Shown piece after piece: positions 26,502 to 36,517 of a DNA stretch of 64,000 bases. A program made the position numbers and the translations under genes. The stretch comes from Nitratireductor kimnyeongensis (lineage in GTDB: Bacteria > Pseudomonadota > Alphaproteobacteria > Rhizobiales > Rhizobiaceae): contig NZ_CP078143.1 of NCBI RefSeq assembly GCF_019891395.1, positions 2,183,001 through 2,247,000 on the forward strand, given 5' to 3'. The notes below the pieces were generated by a model. It was not told the origin of the DNA. It made no database searches and saw nothing but the letters and a program-made list of their open reading frames with translations. Position 1 is the stretch's first letter. Each line of letters starts with the position of its first letter.

Positions 26502-29300
26502 ATGGCCAAGGTTCCACTCAAGCTCGACCAGATTATCGACGCTGCGGCATTGCGCGCCGAGCTCTCAGGCTTTGCCGAGAAATCGAGCGGTTCAGACGCG
26601 CGCGCAAGCGTGATGAGGGCGCTGAAGGCGCATATCGCTGAGGGGCGCAAGACTGCCGAAACCATGCTGATGAACGATGGCGGCGGTACGGCCTGTGCGG
26701 CGCGTCTTTCGCATCTCATGGATGTGATCATCAGCGAGGTGCAGTATTTCGCGGCGACGCATGTCTATCCAACACAGAATCCGTCATCGGCAGAACGGTT
26801 GGCAATTGTCGCGGTCGGTGGCTATGGGCGCGGCACGCTGGCGCCCGGCTCCGATATCGATCTGCTGTTCCTGCTCCCCTACAAGCAGACGCCATGGGGC
26901 GAGCAGATCGTGGAATACGTGCTCTACATGCTGTGGGACATGGGGCTGAAGGTCGGCCATGCCACGCGCAACATCGACGAATGCATCCGCCAGGCGCGCA
27001 CCGACATGACAATCCGCACGGCAGTTTTGGAAGCGCGCTTTATCTGTGGCGAAAAACCGCTATTCGAAGAGATGGTCGAGCGCTTCGACGAGGAAGTGGT
27101 CAAGGACACGGGCGCGGAATACAGCCAGGCCAAACTTGCCGAGCGAGACCTGCGCCATGCCAAGGCGGGCGAAAGCCGGTATCTGGTCGAGCCCAATGTG
27201 AAGGACGGCAAGGGCGGCTTGCGCGACCTGCACACGCTGTTCTGGATCGGGAAATATTTTTACCGGGTGCGCCGAGCGGAAGACCTGGTGGGGCAGGGCG
27301 TCTTCACCCGCAAGGAATATCTGCAGTTTCGCAAGGCGGAAGATTTTCTCTGGGCGGTGCGTTGCCACATGCATTTCCTCACCGGAAAGGCGGAAGAGCG
27401 GCTGCATTTTGATATCCAGCGCGATATCGCAGAGCGTCTTGGCTATACGAGTCATCCAGGCCTTTCGGCGGTCGAGCGCTTCATGAAGCATTACTTTCTC
27501 ACCGCCAAGGGCGTGGGCGACCTGACCCGCATCTTCTGTGCAGCGCTTGAGGAAGAACAGGGCAAGCATGTGCCCGGCTTCAACCGCTTCTTCATGAACT
27601 TCTCTCGCCGCCGCAGAAAACTTGCCGGAACCAGCGATTTCATCGTCGACAATCACCGCATCAACGTGGCCGATGAGGGCGTGTTCGAGCGTGATCCGGT
27701 GAACCTGTTGCGGCTTTTCTGGTTCGCAGACCGGCACGGCCTCGAATATCACCCCGAGGCGCTGAAGCTCCTGACCCGTTCGCTCAAGCTGATCGACCGC
27801 AATCTGCGCCGCGACAAGGAGGCCAACCGCCTCTTCATGGATGTGCTGACCTCCGACCGCGACCCGGCGCTCAACATGCGCCGCATGAATGAGGCCGGCG
27901 TTCTGGGCAAGCTCATCCCTGACTTCAACAAGATCGTGGCGATGATGCAGTTCAACATGTACCATCACTATACGGTCGACGAGCATCTCATCCGCTGCAT
28001 CGGCGTCCTCTCAGAGATCGAGCATGGCGACGGCGAGAAGCTGCATCCGCTCTCCCATTCGCTGATGCCGTCGCTGAAGCCGTGGCGCGAAGTGCTCTAC
28101 ACCACGGTGCTTCTGCATGACATCGCCAAGGGGCGGCCCGAAGACCACGAGACGGCGGGTGCGCGGATCGCCCGCAGGCTCTGCCCGCATATGGGTTTCG
28201 ATCCCAAGGAAACAGAGATGATCGCCTGGCTGGTCGAACATCATCTCGACATGTCGATGGCCGCCCAGACTCGCGATCTGAATGATCGCAAGACCATTCA
28301 GGATTTCGCCGATATGGTGCAATCCGTGGAGCGGCTGAAATTGCTTCTTGTGCTAACCGTTTGCGACATTCGCGGGGTGGGCCCAGGCGTGTGGAATGGA
28401 TGGAAGGGCCAGCTCCTGCGCACGCTTTATTACGAGACCGAAGTGCTTTTGACCGGCGGCTTTTCCGAAGCGCCGCGTTCGACGCGTGCGGATGAGGCGC
28501 GCCAACGGCTGGGAAGCGCTCTCAAGGAAAATGGCTGGCCCGAGAAAGACATCGAGGACTATCTCGATCTGCACTATTCGGCGTATCTGCTGGCCGTTGA
28601 TCTGGATGATCAGCTACGCCATGCGGATTTCATCCGGGAGGCCGACCGGGAGAAGCGTCCCTTGGCCACGATGGTCAAGCCGCACACATTCGAGGCGGTG
28701 ACGGAGATTACCGTGTTCGCGCCTGATCACCCGCGCCTCCTGTCGATCATCGCCGGAGCCTGTTCGGCAGCTGGAGCAAACATTGTCGATGCCCAGATTT
28801 TCACCACGACTCATGGCCGCGCGCTCGACACGATCCTGATCAATCGCGAATTCGATTTCGATGCCGATGAACGTCGCCGTGCGGAACGGGTGCGAAAGCT
28901 GATTGAGGATGTGCTTTCGGGGAAATCCTATCTGCCCGACATGATCGACAAGCGTGCCAAGCCGCGCCGCGGCACCCGCGCCTTCCGCGTTGAGCCGCGC
29001 GTGGAGATCGGCAACACGCTGTCGAACCGTTTCTCTGTCATAGAGGTAAAAGGACTGGATCGCCCGGGGCTCCTTTCAGAGGTGACCGAAACGCTCTCCG
29101 ATCTTTCGCTGGACATTGCTTCAGCACACATTACCACTTTCGGCGAGAAGGTGATCGACACCTTTTACGTAACGGACCTCACCGGCCAGAAAATCGTCAG
29201 CACCGACCGGCTGGACGCCATCCGCAAGGCGCTTTTGAGAACGCTGGAAAGCGGCGTGGAGCGACCCAATAGGGGCAAATCCCGGGCGGCGGCCGAATGA
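26502..29300 (+). CDS. glnD: Bifunctional [protein-PII] uridylyltransferase/uridylyl-removing enzyme
   Basis: Central nitrogen sensor: uridylylates PII when glutamine is low and deuridylylates it when glutamine is high. The nucleotidyltransferase motif is [20 protein letters not shown] (residues ~107-126). The HD hydrolase domain shows [17 protein letters not shown] near residue 540. Two C-terminal ACT domains sense glutamine ([20 protein letters not shown] and [20 protein letters not shown]). Length is 932 aa, typical of rhizobia. murJ follows after 160 bases. Confidence 0.96.
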   Translation: MAKVPLKLDQIIDAAALRAELSGFAEKSSGSDARASVMRALKAHIAEGRKTAETMLMNDGGGTACAARLSHLMDVIISEVQYFAATHVYPTQNPSSAERLAIVAVGGYGRGTLAPGSDIDLLFLLPYKQTPWGEQIVEYVLYMLWDMGLKVGHATRNIDECIRQARTDMTIRTAVLEARFICGEKPLFEEMVERFDEEVVKDTGAEYSQAKLAERDLRHAKAGESRYLVEPNVKDGKGGLRDLHTLFWIGKYFYRVRRAEDLVGQGVFTRKEYLQFRKAEDFLWAVRCHMHFLTGKAEERLHFDIQRDIAERLGYTSHPGLSAVERFMKHYFLTAKGVGDLTRIFCAALEEEQGKHVPGFNRFFMNFSRRRRKLAGTSDFIVDNHRINVADEGVFERDPVNLLRLFWFADRHGLEYHPEALKLLTRSLKLIDRNLRRDKEANRLFMDVLTSDRDPALNMRRMNEAGVLGKLIPDFNKIVAMMQFNMYHHYTVDEHLIRCIGVLSEIEHGDGEKLHPLSHSLMPSLKPWREVLYTTVLLHDIAKGRPEDHETAGARIARRLCPHMGFDPKETEMIAWLVEHHLDMSMAAQTRDLNDRKTIQDFADMVQSVERLKLLLVLTVCDIRGVGPGVWNGWKGQLLRTLYYETEVLLTGGFSEAPRSTRADEARQRLGSALKENGWPEKDIEDYLDLHYSAYLLAVDLDDQLRHADFIREADREKRPLATMVKPHTFEAVTEITVFAPDHPRLLSIIAGACSAAGANIVDAQIFTTTHGRALDTILINREFDFDADERRRAERVRKLIEDVLSGKSYLPDMIDKRAKPRRGTRAFRVEPRVEIGNTLSNRFSVIEVKGLDRPGLLSEVTETLSDLSLDIASAHITTFGEKVIDTFYVTDLTGQKIVSTDRLDAIRKALLRTLESGVERPNRGKSRAAAE

Positions 29301-29352
29301 GCGGAACGGCGGGGGAGGAAGCTTTGCAGGGTGGCAGCGGGAGCATCGTTCC

Positions 29353-29389
29353 GGCATGGATCCTCGAGCTTGCCCCGGGGATCCATGCC
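29353..29389. repeat. Intergenic palindromic repeat between glnD and murJ
   Basis: GGCATGGATCC (29353-29363) and GGATCCATGCC (29379-29389) are perfect 11-bp inverted arms around a 15-base centre rich in C and G. This belongs to the common alphaproteobacterial intergenic palindrome family. It may act as a hairpin between the two genes. Confidence 0.6.
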
Positions 29390-29460
29390 AGAGCAGACGT
29401 GCAGGCTCAAATTCTCAGTCGCGGGTGGCTTCCCGCTCCCATTTTCAGGTCTTCCCTCCC

Positions 29461-31035
29461 ATGAGTCTCATTGGAAAATTCGCCAGTGTCGGCAGCGCTA
29501 CAATGGCAAGCCGCATCCTCGGCTTTGCGCGTGAGGGGCTGATCGCTGCCGCAATCGGTGTGGGACCGGTTACCGATGCTTTCTATGCTGCGTTCCGCTT
29601 TCCCAATCTCTTTCGCCGCCTCTTCGCTGAAGGTGCGTTCAACACCGCCTTCATACCGTTGTTTGCCAAGGAGATGGAGGGCGGCGGGATCGAGGCGGCG
29701 CGGCGCTTTGGCGAGAATGTGCTGGCGGTTTTGATTACGGTGCTTTTGGTGCTGTCGGTTGCGGCGATGCTCGCCATGCCATTCCTGGTCTCCACCATCA
29801 TCGCGCCGGGCTTTTCCGATACGCCGGAGAAGTTCGAGCTGACGGTGATCATGACGCGGATCATGTTCCCGTATCTGTTTTGCATGTCGCTGGTCGCCAT
29901 GTTCTCCGGCATCCTCAATGCAATGCGCCACTATTTTCTGGCAGCATTGGTGCCGACGCTTCTCAATGTCATCCTCATCGGGGTTCTGCTTGCTGCGCTG
30001 TTTTGGGAATTCGACCCGCAGCAGACGGGCATCTGGCTTGCCTGGGGTGTGTTTGCTTCCGGTCTGGCGCAGCTCTTTTTCCTGATCCAGGGCGCGCGCA
30101 GTGCTGGCTATTCCATGCGGCTGTGCCTTCCCCGGCTGACCCCGGGCGTCAAACGTCTGTTGGTCCTGATGGCCCCGGCCTTGCTGACGGGAGGCATCAT
30201 GCAGATCAATCTTCTGGTGGGGCAAATCATCGCCTCCACGCAGGACAACGCCATTGGCCTTCTCAATTTTGCAGACCGCATCAACCAGTTGCCGCTCGGC
30301 GTCATCGGCATCGCCGTGGGCGTGGTGCTCCTGCCGGAGCTTTCCCGTGCGCTGAAGGCCGGCGATCACGCCGATGCGCAGCATCTGCAGAACCGTTCGA
30401 TGGAATTTGCGCTGGGGCTCACATTGCCAGCCGCTGTCGGACTCATGGTCATGCCCGGGCCAATCGTCGCCATTCTCTATGAACGCGGCCAGTTCACCGC
30501 GCTTGATACGACGATGACGGCGGCTGCACTCGCAGCCTTCGCGAGTGGCCTTCCGGCCTATGTGCTGACCAAAGTGTTCCAGCCCGCGTTTTTCGCTCGC
30601 GAAGACATGAAAACGCCCATGTGGTTCTCGCTGATCACGGTGGCGGTGAACATCGCGGCAAGCTTGTTGTTTTTCCCTGTGTATGGCCATGTGGCTATCG
30701 CCGCCGCGACAGCGCTTTCTGCTTGGGTGAACGTGCTTCTACTGGCCATCACCCTCTGGCGGCGGGGTGATTTTCGCCCGTCGTCGCTCACCCTTCGGCG
30801 CATCGCCTTCATGCTGCTTGCGAGCGCGGTCATGGGGGCAGTTGTGTGGGCGCTGCTTGCTGCGCTGCCCGAACTCGTCCGGCACGATCTTTTGATCATC
30901 CGGGTTCTCACGGTGGTTGCCATCGTTCTTCTGGCGGCCATTGCATATTTCGGCGTGGCGCTTGCGACGGGCGGCATCGAACGGGCGGAACTGGCACGGG
31001 TTCGGCGCAGGCGCGGCAGACAAGCCCTCCATTAA
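29461..31035 (+). CDS. murJ: Lipid II flippase MurJ
   Basis: Moves the lipid-linked peptidoglycan precursor across the inner membrane. The ATG at 29461 gives MSLIGKFASVGSATMASRIL, the expected start; an in-frame start at 29356 reads through the intergenic repeat. The 524-aa protein has 14 predicted membrane segments. Family motifs: GFAREGLIAAAIG, DAFYAAFRFPNLFRRLFAEG and FNTAFIPLFAKEM. It lies between glnD and trpS as in other rhizobia, but here an acyltransferase gene is interposed before trpS. Confidence 0.95.
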   Translation: MSLIGKFASVGSATMASRILGFAREGLIAAAIGVGPVTDAFYAAFRFPNLFRRLFAEGAFNTAFIPLFAKEMEGGGIEAARRFGENVLAVLITVLLVLSVAAMLAMPFLVSTIIAPGFSDTPEKFELTVIMTRIMFPYLFCMSLVAMFSGILNAMRHYFLAALVPTLLNVILIGVLLAALFWEFDPQQTGIWLAWGVFASGLAQLFFLIQGARSAGYSMRLCLPRLTPGVKRLLVLMAPALLTGGIMQINLLVGQIIASTQDNAIGLLNFADRINQLPLGVIGIAVGVVLLPELSRALKAGDHADAQHLQNRSMEFALGLTLPAAVGLMVMPGPIVAILYERGQFTALDTTMTAAALAAFASGLPAYVLTKVFQPAFFAREDMKTPMWFSLITVAVNIAASLLFFPVYGHVAIAAATALSAWVNVLLLAITLWRRGDFRPSSLTLRRIAFMLLASAVMGAVVWALLAALPELVRHDLLIIRVLTVVAIVLLAAIAYFGVALATGGIERAELARVRRRRGRQALH

Positions 31036-31041
31036 CCGAAT

Positions 31042-31072
31042 GCGAAGGCGCTGCTGATAGCGTGCCCTTCGC
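31042..31072 (+). other. Hairpin between murJ and the acyltransferase gene
   Basis: GCGAAGG (31042-31048) with CCTTCGC (31066-31072), extended inside by CGCT/AGCG. It falls seven bases after the murJ stop. It may be a weak terminator or mRNA-stabilising stem; the following T-run is short. Confidence 0.35.
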
Positions 31073-31089
31073 TATTTCGGGGGAGAGGC

Positions 31090-32283
31090 ATGCAGCAACG
31101 TCTTTATTACATCGATTTCCTGCGTGTCTCCGCGTTCATGCTGCTGATCGCCTATCACGCCTCGGTCGCGTTCTTCCCGGACATGAAATGGCTCATCGAG
31201 GCGCCCGAAGGCAGTGCTACGCTGTCGCTCATCATGAAATTCCCGCGCGCGTGGCGGCTCGCCCTGCTGTTCTTCGTGTCGGGTATGGGGACGTGGTTCG
31301 TCTATCGGCGGTGTCATGATCTCAGCTTCCTCAAAGGCCGCTTCGTGCGGCTTTTCCCGCCGCTGATCTTCGCCATGTGCGTCATTATTGTGCCGCAGGT
31401 CTGGTACGAGCGCATGTATGAGGATGGATATCAAGGGTCGTTTTTGACTTTCTGGCTCACGCGCTATTTCACCGAAGGCAAGTATCCGGACGGGAATTTC
31501 ACCTGGGCACATATGTGGTTTGTTGCCTATCTGCTGGTGATGACCTTTGTCTGCTATCCGGTCTTCCGCTTGATCGACCATCCCTTCATAAAGCCTGTGA
31601 CCGACTGGTTTCAGCGGATTGCCGCCTCACCTTATGTCTATTTGCTTTTTCTCCTCCCGCTTGTGCTCAATCTCGCGCTGTCGCCCATTTTCCCGCGCCA
31701 GACAAATGCGCTCTACAATGACGGAGCGTGGTTTTCTGTGTGGGCGAGCTGGTTCGGGCTTGGCTTCCTGTTTGCCCGATACCATCAGGCATTGATCGGA
31801 TCTGTGGTCGCGTTGCGATGGCGGAGCGCGTGGCTTGCGGCGACGCTGACGCTAGCGCTCTACCTCTTTTCATGGACAGGATCCGGCGGGTACTTCATCG
31901 GCGACTATGAAACCATGACCCCTCTTTTCAAGGCGCTTTTGATGGCGCTCGCATGGGCAATGATCCTGGCGCTATGCGGGTTTACCGCGAAGCATCTGGA
32001 CGCACCGAGTGCCGTTACCTCTTGGCTCAACCGCAAGGTGTTTCCACTTTATATTGTCCACCAAACCGTGGTGGTGGCGGCCCTTTATTACGTACTGCCC
32101 CTTGGCCTTGGTGTCTGGACGGAATATGCGTTGGTATTGATGGCGACGTTCACAGGCTCCTTCTTGTTTGCGATCGTGATCGAATGGCTGCCTGGTCGTG
32201 CCGGCCTTCTGCTGGGCCTTCCGCCGCGGGGAAAGCCGCTTCCGGCGGCTGGCGTGGAAACGCAATCGGCGCGTGGGGCTTGA
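31090..32283 (+). CDS. Acyltransferase-3 family membrane protein
   Basis: Integral membrane acyltransferase (OafA/NodX/WecH superfamily) that O-acetylates or acylates extracytoplasmic glycans or lipids. The N-terminus has RLYYIDFLRVSAFMLLIAYH with the conserved Arg and the His of the active site. About ten membrane segments span 397 aa. The ATG at 31090 has GGGGAGAGG upstream. The closest style is the group annotated glucan biosynthesis protein C (MdoC/OpgC-like), but the acceptor is not identifiable. It sits between murJ and trpS, which are usually adjacent in rhizobia, so it looks like an accessory insertion. Confidence 0.82.
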   Translation: MQQRLYYIDFLRVSAFMLLIAYHASVAFFPDMKWLIEAPEGSATLSLIMKFPRAWRLALLFFVSGMGTWFVYRRCHDLSFLKGRFVRLFPPLIFAMCVIIVPQVWYERMYEDGYQGSFLTFWLTRYFTEGKYPDGNFTWAHMWFVAYLLVMTFVCYPVFRLIDHPFIKPVTDWFQRIAASPYVYLLFLLPLVLNLALSPIFPRQTNALYNDGAWFSVWASWFGLGFLFARYHQALIGSVVALRWRSAWLAATLTLALYLFSWTGSGGYFIGDYETMTPLFKALLMALAWAMILALCGFTAKHLDAPSAVTSWLNRKVFPLYIVHQTVVVAALYYVLPLGLGVWTEYALVLMATFTGSFLFAIVIEWLPGRAGLLLGLPPRGKPLPAAGVETQSARGA

Positions 32284-32355
32284 TTGCCGGTTTCGCGTCG
32301 TTCATAAGCCTTGGCGCGCGGCCTTCGCGCTCCACAGGGCATTCAGGAAAGATCC

Positions 32356-33423
32356 ATGAGCGAATTCAGGGAGCTCGTTTTCTCCGGCGTTCAGCCGACG
32401 GGCAATCTTCATCTCGGCAACTATCTGGGCGCGCTGCAGAAATTCGTCGCGCTGCAGGAGAGCCATGAGTGCATCTACTGCGTCGTCGATCTGCATTCGC
32501 TGACCGCGACGATGGCGCATGACGATCTGGCCGATCAGACCCGTTCGATCACCGCTGCCTTTCTGGCGAGCGGGATCGACCCGAAGAAGAACATCGTCTT
32601 CAACCAGAGCCAGGTGCTGCAACACGCCGAGCTCGCATGGATTTTCAACTGCGTCGCGCGCATCGGCTGGATGAACCGCATGACGCAGTTCAAGGACAAG
32701 GCCGGCAAGGACCGTGAGAATGCATCGCTCGGCCTGCTTGCCTATCCGAGCCTGATGGCCGCCGACATTCTGGTCTATCGCGCCACGCATGTGCCGGTCG
32801 GCGACGATCAGAAGCAGCATCTTGAGCTGACACGCGACATTGCGCAGAAGTTCAACAACGACTTTTCTGGCCGCATCGCCGAACTGGGCTACGGGGTCGA
32901 GATGGACGTGGGCGAGGAAAAGGTGAACGGCTTTTTCCCGCTCACCGAACCGCTGATCGAAGGCGCGATTACCCGAGTGATGAGCCTGCGTGACGGTTCA
33001 AAGAAGATGTCGAAATCGGACCCGTCCGACCTGTCTCGCATCAATCTGACGGACGACGCCGACGCCATCGCTAAAAAGATCAAGAAGGCGAAGACCGACC
33101 CCGAGCCATTGCCCTCGGAAGTGGGCGGGTTGGCCGAGCGGCCCGAGGCGCAGAACCTCGTTGGCATCTATGCCGCGCTTTCCGGCGTCACGAAGGCGGA
33201 TGTGCTTGCAGAGTTCGGTGGACGCCAGTTCTCGGAGTTCAAGCCGGCGCTGGCGGAGCTTGCGGTCGAGAAGCTGTCTCCGATCGCAGACGAGATGCGC
33301 CGGATCATCGCTGATCCGGCCTATATCGACGGCGTTCTGCGCGATGGTGCGGGCCGGGCACGCGAGAAGGCGGAAGCAACCATGAAAATGGTCCGCGAGA
33401 TCATCGGGCTCATAGACGGGTGA
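32356..33423 (+). CDS. trpS: Tryptophanyl-tRNA synthetase
   Basis: Class Ic aminoacyl-tRNA synthetase. ATG 32356 with CAGGAAAG upstream gives [20 protein letters not shown], with the HIGH-like motif GNLHLGN; the KMSKS loop is [11 protein letters not shown] near residue 217. Length of 355 aa is normal. An in-frame start at 32311 would add 15 residues with no support. A universal stress protein gene follows. Confidence 0.96.
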   Translation: MSEFRELVFSGVQPTGNLHLGNYLGALQKFVALQESHECIYCVVDLHSLTATMAHDDLADQTRSITAAFLASGIDPKKNIVFNQSQVLQHAELAWIFNCVARIGWMNRMTQFKDKAGKDRENASLGLLAYPSLMAADILVYRATHVPVGDDQKQHLELTRDIAQKFNNDFSGRIAELGYGVEMDVGEEKVNGFFPLTEPLIEGAITRVMSLRDGSKKMSKSDPSDLSRINLTDDADAIAKKIKKAKTDPEPLPSEVGGLAERPEAQNLVGIYAALSGVTKADVLAEFGGRQFSEFKPALAELAVEKLSPIADEMRRIIADPAYIDGVLRDGAGRAREKAEATMKMVREIIGLIDG

Positions 33424-33514
33424 GCCCTTTCAGCGCCCCGTCTTGCCGAAAGCCTTCTGCAATGGCAAATTGCGCGGAACTGGCGGGTCACTCGCCGCTA
33501 AACAGGACTTGTGA

Positions 33515-34006
33515 ATGGTCTCCAAGCGACTGATCCGCGAGGCGGGGCACCGCCGCAAATTCCTTGCCATCATTGACGACACGCCCGAATGCGAGCGCGC
33601 TGTTGCCTATGCGGCTCGACGCGCCCAGTCGACAAACGGCGTTCTGGTGCTTCTCTTTGTGATAGAACCCGGCGACTTTCAGCATTGGCTGGGGGTTGAG
33701 CAGATTATGCGTGAGGAAGCGACGGCTACAGCCAATGCAGCGCTCGACACCCACGCGACGAAAGTGCGCGAGACCATCGGTATCGAGCCGGAACTTGTCG
33801 TGCGTGAAGGCAAATCCGCCGACGAGATACACAAGCTCATCGAAGAAGATCAGGACATTGCCATTCTCGTTTTGGCGGCGGGCAGTTCCAAGGAAGGGCC
33901 GGGACCGCTGGTCTCGTCCATCGCCGGGAAGACGGCCGCATTTCCCATCCCCGTCACCGTGGTGCCGCAGAATCTGAGCGACGAGGAAATCGAAAGCCTG
34001 GCATAA
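33515..34006 (+). CDS. Universal stress protein UspA family
   Basis: Single-domain Usp protein of 163 aa. The core strand-helix starts with RRKFLAIIDDTPECERAVAY, and the C-terminus has ILVLAAGSSKEGPGPLVSSI followed by FPIPVTVVP. The ATP-binding G-2x-G-9x-G(S/T) motif appears only loosely as AAGSSKEGPGPL, so nucleotide binding is uncertain. It lies between trpS and the NifU-like gene, a conserved rhizobial order. Confidence 0.85.
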   Translation: MVSKRLIREAGHRRKFLAIIDDTPECERAVAYAARRAQSTNGVLVLLFVIEPGDFQHWLGVEQIMREEATATANAALDTHATKVRETIGIEPELVVREGKSADEIHKLIEEDQDIAILVLAAGSSKEGPGPLVSSIAGKTAAFPIPVTVVPQNLSDEEIESLA

Positions 34007-34098
34007 GCGCCTTTTGCTCCCCATATGTGCGCTTGAACCGTCGAACGATTCCTCCTATTTTAGAATTATTCCAAGAGACGCCAGATCGGAAATCCATC

Positions 34099-34674
34099 AT
34101 GTTCATTCAGACTGAAGCGACCCCCAATCCCGCGACGCTGAAATTTCTGCCTGGCCGGGTTGTTCTGGAAGAAGGCACAGCCGACTTCCGCGAGGCCGAT
34201 TCGGCTGCGGAAACGTCGCCTCTGGCCGAACGGTTGTTCTCGGTTTCCGGTGTCACCGGCGTGTTCTTCGGCTACGATTTCATCACCGTAACCAAGGAAG
34301 ATGGTCCGGACTGGCAGCATCTGAAGCCAGCGATTCTTGGCACCATCATGGAACACTTCATGTCGGGCCAGCCCGTTATGGCCAAGGCCGGGCTCGGCGG
34401 GCTTCCGGTTTCGGAAGACGGAGAGTTTTATGATGAGGCGGATGAGGAGATCGTTTCCACCATCAAGGAACTGCTCGACACGCGCGTGCGGCCTGCGGTT
34501 GCCCAGGATGGCGGTGACATCACGTTTCGTGGCTATGAGAAGGGCACGGTCTTTCTGCACATGAAGGGCGCCTGCGCCGGCTGCCCGTCCTCCACAGCCA
34601 CTTTGAAACACGGCATCCAGAACCTGCTGCATCATTTCGTTCCCGAAGTCCGGGAAGTCGAGCAGGTGATCTGA
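34099..34674 (+). CDS. NfuA/NifU-like Fe-S scaffold protein
   Basis: Carrier that delivers iron-sulfur clusters to apoproteins. The N-terminal Nfu domain (MFIQTEATPNPATLKFLPGR) is followed by a C-terminal NifU domain with the cluster-binding CxxC in KGACAGCPSSTATLKHGI near residues 151-168. ATG 34099 with a GGA site upstream gives 191 aa; an in-frame start at 34027 adds unrelated residues. A strong terminator follows at 34702-34732. Confidence 0.93.
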   Translation: MFIQTEATPNPATLKFLPGRVVLEEGTADFREADSAAETSPLAERLFSVSGVTGVFFGYDFITVTKEDGPDWQHLKPAILGTIMEHFMSGQPVMAKAGLGGLPVSEDGEFYDEADEEIVSTIKELLDTRVRPAVAQDGGDITFRGYEKGTVFLHMKGACAGCPSSTATLKHGIQNLLHHFVPEVREVEQVI

Positions 34675-34701
34675 ACGCATCAAGAGACAAATTCTGATAA
34701 G

Positions 34702-34732
34702 AAAAAACCGGGCTCCAAGGCCCGGTTTTTTT
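34702..34732. terminator. Bidirectional rho-independent terminator
   Basis: AAAAAACCGGGC, six-base loop, GCCCGGTTTTTTT. A strong GC stem is flanked by A-run and T-run, so it should stop both the NifU-like gene from the left and the L,D-transpeptidase gene from the right. Confidence 0.92.
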
Positions 34733-34771
34733 CAGGGTCGGATCGAGTGACCCTGGTCGCTGAGACGGTTT

Positions 34772-35395
34772 CTACCGCTTAACGATTACTTTAGCACCAA
34801 CTTCGGTACGGTTGTAAAGGTCGATGATGTCCTGGTTCATCAATCGGATGCAACCGGAGGACATTGCTTTGCCAATCGAGCGCCATTCGGGCGTACCGTG
34901 CAGGCGATAGCCCGTGTCGCCGCCACGGTTGAAGAGATAGAGCGCGCGAGCGCCCAGCGGATTGGACAGGCCGGGCGGCATGCCCTGGCGCCATTTCGCC
35001 AGTTCCGGCTGGCGACCGATCATTGCAGAGGGCGGCGTCCATGTTGGCCATTCGCGCTTCATCGCGATGCGCGCTGTGCCAGCCCACTCAAAACCGTCAC
35101 GACCAACACCGATGCCGTAGCGCATCGCCTTGCCGTCATCCATCACCAGATAAAGAAACTTGGCATTGGTGTCGACAATGATGGTGCCTGGCTTTTCTTT
35201 GGTTTCATAGGAAACGATCTGACGGTGATACTGACGGGGAACTTCGTTGATTGGGATGCGTGGCAGCTGATAGCCGGCATCTTTCACCGTGCCGTAGTCG
35301 GAGGTGAACACCTTCAAAGGTCCGCCCGTCGTACAACCTGCGAGTGCCGTTGCGAATCCTAGTGCCGCAGCAACGGCGATGGCCTTGAATCTCAT
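34772..35395 (-). CDS. L,D-transpeptidase (YkuD), predicted lipoprotein
   Basis: Cross-links peptidoglycan 3-3 or attaches proteins to it. The N-terminus is a lipoprotein signal (MRFKAIAVAAALGFATALAG, with Cys21 next). The YkuD domain at about 75-207 has YRLHGTPEWRSIG and the catalytic Cys in MSSGCIRLMNQD. ATG 35395 is preceded by GGGGGAA; the longer in-frame start at 35551 would mask the signal. Length is 207 aa. Rhizobia carry many such enzymes, so the individual role is open. It is convergent with the NifU-like gene and divergent from the CueR-type regulator. Confidence 0.92.
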   Translation of the reverse strand: MRFKAIAVAAALGFATALAGCTTGGPLKVFTSDYGTVKDAGYQLPRIPINEVPRQYHRQIVSYETKEKPGTIIVDTNAKFLYLVMDDGKAMRYGIGVGRDGFEWAGTARIAMKREWPTWTPPSAMIGRQPELAKWRQGMPPGLSNPLGARALYLFNRGGDTGYRLHGTPEWRSIGKAMSSGCIRLMNQDIIDLYNRTEVGAKVIVKR

Positions 35396-35585
35396 ATGTT
35401 CCCCCAACCCGGATGTCTTAATTGTGCCTGAAGCGTATCGCAATTTGAGCACCATTGTTAAATTCTTGGTTAATGAATTGCCAAGCCTTCGACAGAATTG
35501 ACGTTGCGTAAGCCGCTTATTGACTCCCATTATTGCAAACGGGCAACACAATACCTAGTTTTGATGAAAGCGTTGGAGCTGCGTC

Positions 35586-35975
35586 ATGAATGTTGGACAG
35601 GCCGCGGGCCGTTCGGGATTACCCGCCAAGACAATCCGATATTACGAGGAAATCGGTTTGATAACGCCGCAGCGTGCAGGCAATCGCTATCGAACCTATA
35701 GCGATGAGGATTTGCATTTCCTGACATTCCTAAAGCGCGCACGAGGCCTCGGTTTCTCGATCGACGAGTGCCGGCAGCTCATGGCGCTTTATCGCGACAG
35801 GGAACGGGCAAGTCAGGACGTGCGCGATATAGCGGTGTCCCATGTGACAGCAATCGACGAGAAGATCGCCGAACTGCAGTCCATGCGCGCGACCCTTAAC
35901 AAGCTGATCCTCGCATGTCGCGGTGATGAGCGCCCCGATTGTCCGATCCTGAATGATATCGCGGGAGCGCGCTAA
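35586..35975 (+). CDS. CueR/HmrR-type copper-responsive MerR regulator
   Basis: Activates copper-efflux promoters when Cu(I) binds. The N-terminal helix-turn-helix is MNVGQAAGRSGLPAKTIRYY; a dimerisation coiled coil follows. The metal loop has Cys111 and Cys119 in ACRGDERPDCPI, the CueR-type spacing and ending. Length of 129 aa is normal. No copper ATPase, chaperone or multicopper oxidase lies beside it in this window, so its targets are probably elsewhere. Confidence 0.9.
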   Translation: MNVGQAAGRSGLPAKTIRYYEEIGLITPQRAGNRYRTYSDEDLHFLTFLKRARGLGFSIDECRQLMALYRDRERASQDVRDIAVSHVTAIDEKIAELQSMRATLNKLILACRGDERPDCPILNDIAGAR

Positions 35976-36013
35976 GGCTTCAATCGGGTCGAAGGGAATG
36001 GCATAATCTCCAG

Positions 36014-36514
36014 ATGCCGATCATCTCTCCGATTCCCCTTAATCCGTTGGCCGATGGACGTCAGTCAGATCGGGCCATGGTTATCCGCCGCGGTGTGCAG
36101 CGATTGCTCATGACCATGGGTGCTGTGGTCCTGCCGGAAGTGACCCTTGCTACTGGTCGTCGGGCCGATCTCGTCGCGCTGACAAAAAAGGGCGACATCT
36201 GGATTATTGAAATCAAGTCTTCGGTCGAGGATTTCCGCGTGGATCGAAAATGGCCGGAGTATCGACAGCACTCCGACCGTTTCTTTTTTGCAACCCATCC
36301 GGACGTCCCCGCGGAGATTTTCCCCGACGAGTGCGGTTTCATCCTTTCCGATGGCTACGGAGCAGAGATCCTGCGCGAACCGGATGAGCACCGGCTCGCA
36401 GCGGCAACCCGAAAGGCCATGATGCTGCGCTTTGCGCGCGCGGGGGCGGCACGTGTCACGGCAGCGGAGCTTGCCGGGATAGAGGTGCCGCTCGCCGATG
36501 ACGAGATGGGCTGA
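36014..36514 (+). CDS. mmcB: MmcB family DNA repair protein
   Basis: A 166-aa protein of the MmcB (DUF1052) family, which in Caulobacter is linked to mutagenesis-related, LexA-independent damage tolerance. It has a PD-(D/E)XK-like nuclease fold pattern: GRRADLVALT, then IWIIEIKSSVEDFRVDRKWP with the E-x-K pair. It follows the CueR-type gene by 38 bases on the same strand and is convergent with the isomerase gene (3-base gap). Confidence 0.85.
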   Translation: MPIISPIPLNPLADGRQSDRAMVIRRGVQRLLMTMGAVVLPEVTLATGRRADLVALTKKGDIWIIEIKSSVEDFRVDRKWPEYRQHSDRFFFATHPDVPAEIFPDECGFILSDGYGAEILREPDEHRLAAATRKAMMLRFARAGAARVTAAELAGIEVPLADDEMG

Positions 36515-36517
36515 GCC

